In this document: one piece after another, positions 60,201 to 64,000 of the stretch | How positions within the stretch are numbered: the first letter of the stretch is position 1 | How the letters are laid out: each line of letters begins with the position of its first letter | Notes under the pieces: generated by a model | Told to the model about the DNA's origin: nothing | What the model saw: only the letters and a program-made list of their open reading frames with translations | The model's database searches: none | NCBI RefSeq assembly: GCF_032118995.1 | Contig: NC_092656.1 | Coordinates: 9,925,761-9,989,760, forward strand | Source of the DNA: Asterias amurensis | Lineage: Eukaryota > Echinodermata > Asteroidea > Forcipulatida > Asteriidae | Length of the DNA stretch: 64,000 nt | Direction: 5' to 3' | Made by a program: the position numbers and the translations under genes

Positions 60201-63103
60201 TAAAGGAACACGTTGCCTTGGATCGGACGAGTTGGTCTATAAAAAGCGCTTGTAACCGTTTTTTATAAAATGCATATGGTTGGAAAGATATTTTAAAAGT
60301 AGAATACAATGATCCACACAAGTTTGCTTCGAAATTGCATGATTTTCCTTTTACTGTGCGAACTAACACGGACGGCCATTAATTTTATGGGAGTCAAAAA
60401 TTTGACTCCCATAAATGGCCGACCGTGTTAGTCGACGAGGTAAAAGGAAAACCGTGCAATTTCGAGGCATGTTTGTGTGGATCATTGTATTTACAACATC
60501 TTTCCTACCATATGAATTTTATAAAAACGGTTTCAAACGCTTTTCAAAGACCAACTCGACCGATCCAAGGCAACGTGTTCCTTTAATCAAATGAGTTGCC
60601 AGTGTGTTGGCAGCCTCAAATAGTTGAATAGTATTATTGCCTCGACTGTTTGACTATGAATTTGTATGTTTAAAGACAATGGAAACTATTGGTAGTTACT
60701 AAAAATGTACATTTATTAGCATAAAACCTCACTTGGTAACCAGTAATGTGGGGAGGATGTTAAAAATAATAATGAACCATTTTTGTAGAGCGCATATATG
60801 ACAATCACTGAGAAGTCCCTATACGCTTTGAGATGAAAACAAAACAGAAGTAAAAGTTAATAGAGTTGTTAGTATAAAACATTGTGAGAAACGGCTCCCT
60901 CTGAATGAAACATAGTTTCGAGAAAGAAGTAATTTCAAACATCTGAAAGCACACAACTTCATGTAACAAGGCTGTTTTTCCCCATTATTATCTCACAACT
61001 TCGACGTCGAGCAATGAGCTCTTGATCTTAAAAGGTTTGTTATTTTATGCATAATTGTATCGAGATACACCAAGTCAGAAGATTGGTCTTTAACAATAGT
61101 GTCAAGTGTCCGTGAACTGCGCAAGTTCCTGCATGTTCGACCATCGGGACCCGTTTCTCGCTATAAAGCAGTCTACCTGGTGGGACCTAAGCACCCCAGC
61201 CGTCAAACAAAGTTTGAAACGCTCGAGACTTTTTTGTTTGTTATGCAAGTCGCCACAAACACAAGGCAAGACGGCTACTGCCATGTGTGGGCTACAATGA
61301 ACCATTTTTTTTTTCCAGGGGCCGTTGCCGCCTACTCATGGAGCTTTTACCCCCTTGACAGTACATACGCGTCTGCTGTCTTACTGACTCCCGCATCACC
61401 CCCTTCTCCAAAACCTATACCCCCTCATGGTCCAGGATCGTTTTGGACAATTCTCCTCAAACCTCCGAATTAAATTTGGGGTAGGGGCTAAAGCGAAAAG
61501 AGTTAACCACACAAATATTAGTTTGGAAGTTGTTTCCTGCATGGTATAACATGTAAAATCGTGTTTAAGATTTCGGTTTGTAAATCCAAAAAGACAATTA
61601 ATTTTTATAAATGAAAACAAAACCTGATTAAGTTGACAGCAATAGCAACTTAAAGAATGTTATCAAATAAACCTGATAAATAAAGTTCACGTTGAAGTGT
61701 ATATTGCTTCGATTTTCTTCTTGATCTGGCCACTTCTCAATGCAGCCATTTTGTTTAAAACTGTCAAATATTGAGGTATAGTATAATGACAATAAATGGA
61801 GTAGGCCTTATTGTTTGTTTTTAATTCATGTTTTTTTGTTTATTTTTTTTTTTACTTTTCCAGCAAACGAGCCGCATGCCTGGTGGAAGCTGGACCTGGG
61901 AGCAAACCACTGCCTCGGCCGTATCACCCTTGTCAACAGAGATGATTGCTGTAGTAAGTAAAGTTGTTGTTGAACAGTGAGTAAAGCGCACCCAATGTAA
62001 CCCCTTAAACTTTAAAAAATTCAACAATAGTTCCATACTGATAAAGGTCCAAAATATACAAGTTTGCAATTTGTTACAGTTCTAGCATTTAAAAAAAAAG
62101 CCAGGAAATAATAGCAAAAGTTTTGAATACAAAAAAATCGAAAAAACACTAATGCTCTATGTTGCTTGGGTTCACGCTGAGAACTTGGTGAAATGAATAA
62201 CTGTGCAAAGTTTCATAAATAACGACCGAGCACTTTATAACCCAAAGTACAGTCTTGCTTTTTAGTTAATGTATGTGTAAATCTTCTAAATCTGACAGGT
62301 TACCGTCTGTCTGGCGCTATCGTAAGAGCAGGCACGGAGACGGACATTTTCAATAACGCCGTGTGTGGGTTACCACTGACATCAGACCAAGCATCGATCC
62401 CTGGGGCACACATACAACTTTTATGTAGCCCGCCTGTGACTGCCCGGTACGTCAGTGTGGAGACCGCCAACACTGAACTAACACTGTGTGAAGTAATGGT
62501 TGAAGAGTACCCCACGGAAGAATGTCCTCAAACAACAAGTAAGAAATTTTTAGCAAAAGGGTTTTTATGTGTTTTTTTGTACCTTTCATTTACTGAATAT
62601 TAAAAAAACAGTAAACACCCCATCATATTGTTCAAAATTTGTTCTTGTGAACTATTTCACACCAGTCACGACTATACGGAATTAAAATGGCTCGCATACT
62701 GTTACATAAACAAAGCATTTTTGAAGATGTGTGAAGACAACAATTACAAAATGTACAAGAACCATTTTACTTTTTGTTTTGCTTGCATTGTAATTTTATC
62801 TTGGGTTTTCAAATTAGGTCTTTCTCTTGATCATTGTCTACAGCTCCGACGACTATCGCTGGCACGATCTTATCCTCATTGTTTTCCGAAGGGAAATGCA
62901 TTGTCAACCCACGCCCTCTGTCGGTCGTTCACACGAAGTCACCAATGCAGTGTTTCCTGAGGTGTAAGATGTTTAGCGAGTGTTTGTCTTTTGAGTACGT
63001 CATGATGACTACTGGTAAGTGCAGGCTTTATGATGTAAAGGCTGGGGACTTGAACACAGATGATGAGCTAGGCTGCTTGGTGTATGCAGTAGTCCGTGGC
63101 TAG
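57278..63103 (+). CDS. Secreted or anchored F-type lectin (fucolectin) with PAN/Apple-like domain
   Basis: Exons 57278-57383, 60059-60190, 61864-61953, 62299-62538 and 62844-63103 join in phase to give 275 residues. The start ATG has a good context (AAGATGG). Residues 7-30 are very hydrophobic (INLLIFVVGVLVWF), a signal peptide or anchor. Residues about 38-180 form an F-type lectin/discoidin-like fold (QASQVSTYRLK, HAWWKLDLG, RITLVNRDDCC). The fucose-contact set is present: His in CSHT and the RxDx4R motif in NRDDCCSYR. Residues about 195-275 hold a Cys-rich PAN/Apple-like domain (MQCFLRCKMFSECLSFEYV ... GKCRLYD). F-type lectins in invertebrates bind fucosylated glycans, often in immunity; that role is inference here. 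AATAAA lies at about 63274. Confidence 0.85.
58549..58917 (+). mobile_element. A-family TTAA palindromic MITE, reference copy
   Basis: TTAA (58549-58552), then AGGCAGTGGACACTATTGGT; the far end is the complement of this followed by TTAA (58914-58917). The centre is a palindrome around GACCTCAAGTTTAGAACTTG. About 370 bp, non-coding. Copies: 11000, 22049, 26202, 30028, 33202, 33740, 37263, 39673, 44775, 47554, 49108, 59185, 60670, 63158. A piggyBac-like origin is inferred from the TTAA flanks. Confidence 0.85.
59185..59574 (+). mobile_element. A-family MITE abutting an F-family copy
   Basis: TTAA 59185-59188 to TTAA 59571-59574; the second TTAA also opens an F-family element. Confidence 0.85.
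59571..59835 (+). mobile_element. F-family MITE, diverged right arm
   Basis: Begins TTAAAGGGTCTGAGTGCTTT and contains AGTGCTGTAGTTTTTCAGAA and the paired CGTCTCAG/CTGAGACG. The right end fades near 59835. Confidence 0.65.
60200..60586 (+). mobile_element. B-family MITE starting 10 bp after a lectin exon donor
   Basis: TTAA 60200-60203 to TTAA 60583-60586. The donor of lectin exon 60059-60190 is at 60191, so the insertion left only GTAAGTATA of the original intron start. Confidence 0.85.
60670..61111 (+). mobile_element. A-family MITE interrupted by a SINE-like tail
   Basis: Left end TTAAAGACAATGGAAACTAT. Family sequence is broken at about 60762-60850 by a segment with GTAGAGCGCATATATGACAA and ATACGCTTTGAGATG, then resumes at TAGTATAAAACATTGTGAG. 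Confidence 0.7.
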
Positions 63104-64000
63104 ACAGTAAACAGAACTAAACAAAGCCACAGTTGCAACTGTTTTAAGATTTGTTTAAAGGCACTGGACCTCAAACGAACTGTTAGCATAAATACGTATT
63201 TTGCAGCAAGCCTCCTCCAAAGAAACATAGTTTCGTTTATTAGAAAGACTCGAGGCATTTTCTCACCCAGACAATAAAATACTTCAGCTGAATTAACAGG
63301 TTTTATCATGTACGCATATATGTTGGGATACATCAAGTGAGAAAACTGGTCTTTTACAACAAAATAATGTGTTAAAGAATTATCAAAAAACAACAACAAC
63401 AACAACAAATCAATAACTGACACACATAGTTTAATAATTATTAAGGCCATTGGACCCTTTCGGTAAAAAGTATTGTCCAAGGCCCACACTTCGTGTATCA
63501 CAACTTCTATATAAAATAACAACCTGTGGAATTTAAGCTCAATCGGTCATCGGAGTCGGGATAAAATAACGGGAAAACCCACCCTTGTATCCGCACGTTT
63601 CGCCATGACATGTGTTTAAAATAAATCCGTAATTCTCGATATTGAGAGTTGATACTGTTTTACTGTATTCCCAAAAAGTAAAGCATTTCATGGAATAATG
63701 TTTCAAGAGAATTCTTTCACCGCTACCTTTTGTAAACCCTGTAAGTTTGTAATTCTGTGAACTTTTATTTTTTGTTCTGTACCGAAAAGGTCCAATAATT
63801 TATGGCTTTAATCTCCAATAACTACACCAGTTTATACAAAAACCCACAAGAAAACAACAAAACTGCAATAATCACTAGTATCAGACCATTAATCAATAAG
63901 GAAAATTGATGATTACATTGTGCTATACAGTTCGTTCAGATAATAATTGAACGCACAGGCCACTAAACAAAATATGTGGCGCAATAGAATAAGTATTAGC
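63104..64000. other. 3' flank of the lectin gene with MITE remnants
   Basis: The lectin 3' UTR is followed by a partial A-family copy (about 63158-63390) and a G-family copy (63443-63810). The last 190 bp show nothing I can name. Confidence 0.6.
63443..63810 (+). mobile_element. G-family palindromic MITE, copy 2
   Basis: Begins TTAAGGCCATTGGACCCTTT and ends GGTCCAATAATTTATGGCTT plus TAA. It is the reverse of 36003-36385 and lacks that copy's TACATGTA, having GGTAGCGGTG at the spot. Confidence 0.65.

Overview
The window is a piece of a metazoan nuclear genome, AT-rich and intron-rich with small exons. It is most likely from an echinoderm, perhaps a sea star. That is inference from the gene set (FBXO22, an NKCC-type cotransporter, a UPF0449/C19orf25 protein, a fucolectin-plus-PAN protein), the very dense short palindromic DNA transposons and tRNA-derived SINEs, and my recollection of similar repeats in asteroids. 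No CRISPR arrays, prokaryotic operons, rRNA genes or convincing tRNA genes were seen.

Layout. (1) 0.65-5.92 kb, minus strand: an unrecognised coiled-coil protein with a Ser-rich tail. (2) 6.67-10.26 kb, plus strand, head-to-head with (1): FBXO22, the F-box/FIST substrate receptor of an SCF ubiquitin ligase, five exons and 408 residues. Its 3' end has been tandemly duplicated. (3) 10.8-16.3 kb: intergenic, repeats only. (4) 16.3-48.6 kb, minus strand: a complete Na-K-2Cl cotransporter of the SLC12A1/2/3 group. I could place 22 constitutive coding exons with matching phases plus one in-phase 51-nt cassette exon, giving 1,074 or 1,091 residues. A TATA-bearing 5' untranslated exon probably lies near 52.3-52.5 kb. 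(5) 48.7-54.3 kb: nested transposons. (6) 54.3-55.24 kb, minus strand: UPF0449/C19orf25 homologue, two exons. (7) 55.8-56.6 kb: a (CAAG)n microsatellite and a 50-bp minisatellite. (8) 57.28-63.10 kb, plus strand: a five-exon, 275-residue protein with an N-terminal hydrophobic segment, an F-type lectin domain and a PAN/Apple-like domain.

The genes do not form one pathway; they are ordinary single-copy neighbours. Most remaining DNA is transposon-derived. Two main MITE families flanked by TTAA (called A and B here) and relatives F and G account for about 25 insertions, several nested or sharing one TTAA. There are also at least three tRNA-derived SINE groups, TA- or 8-bp-target palindromes and a LINE tail.

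The most unusual signals are: roughly 50 copies of the palindrome TACATGTA, which in paired repeat copies appear as 6-bp gains at a TA and look like Tc1-type excision footprints; a cotransporter cassette exon that would create a second SPAK/OSR1 docking motif; the tandem array made from the FBXO22 stop-codon region; and a partial exon duplication inside the cotransporter gene.
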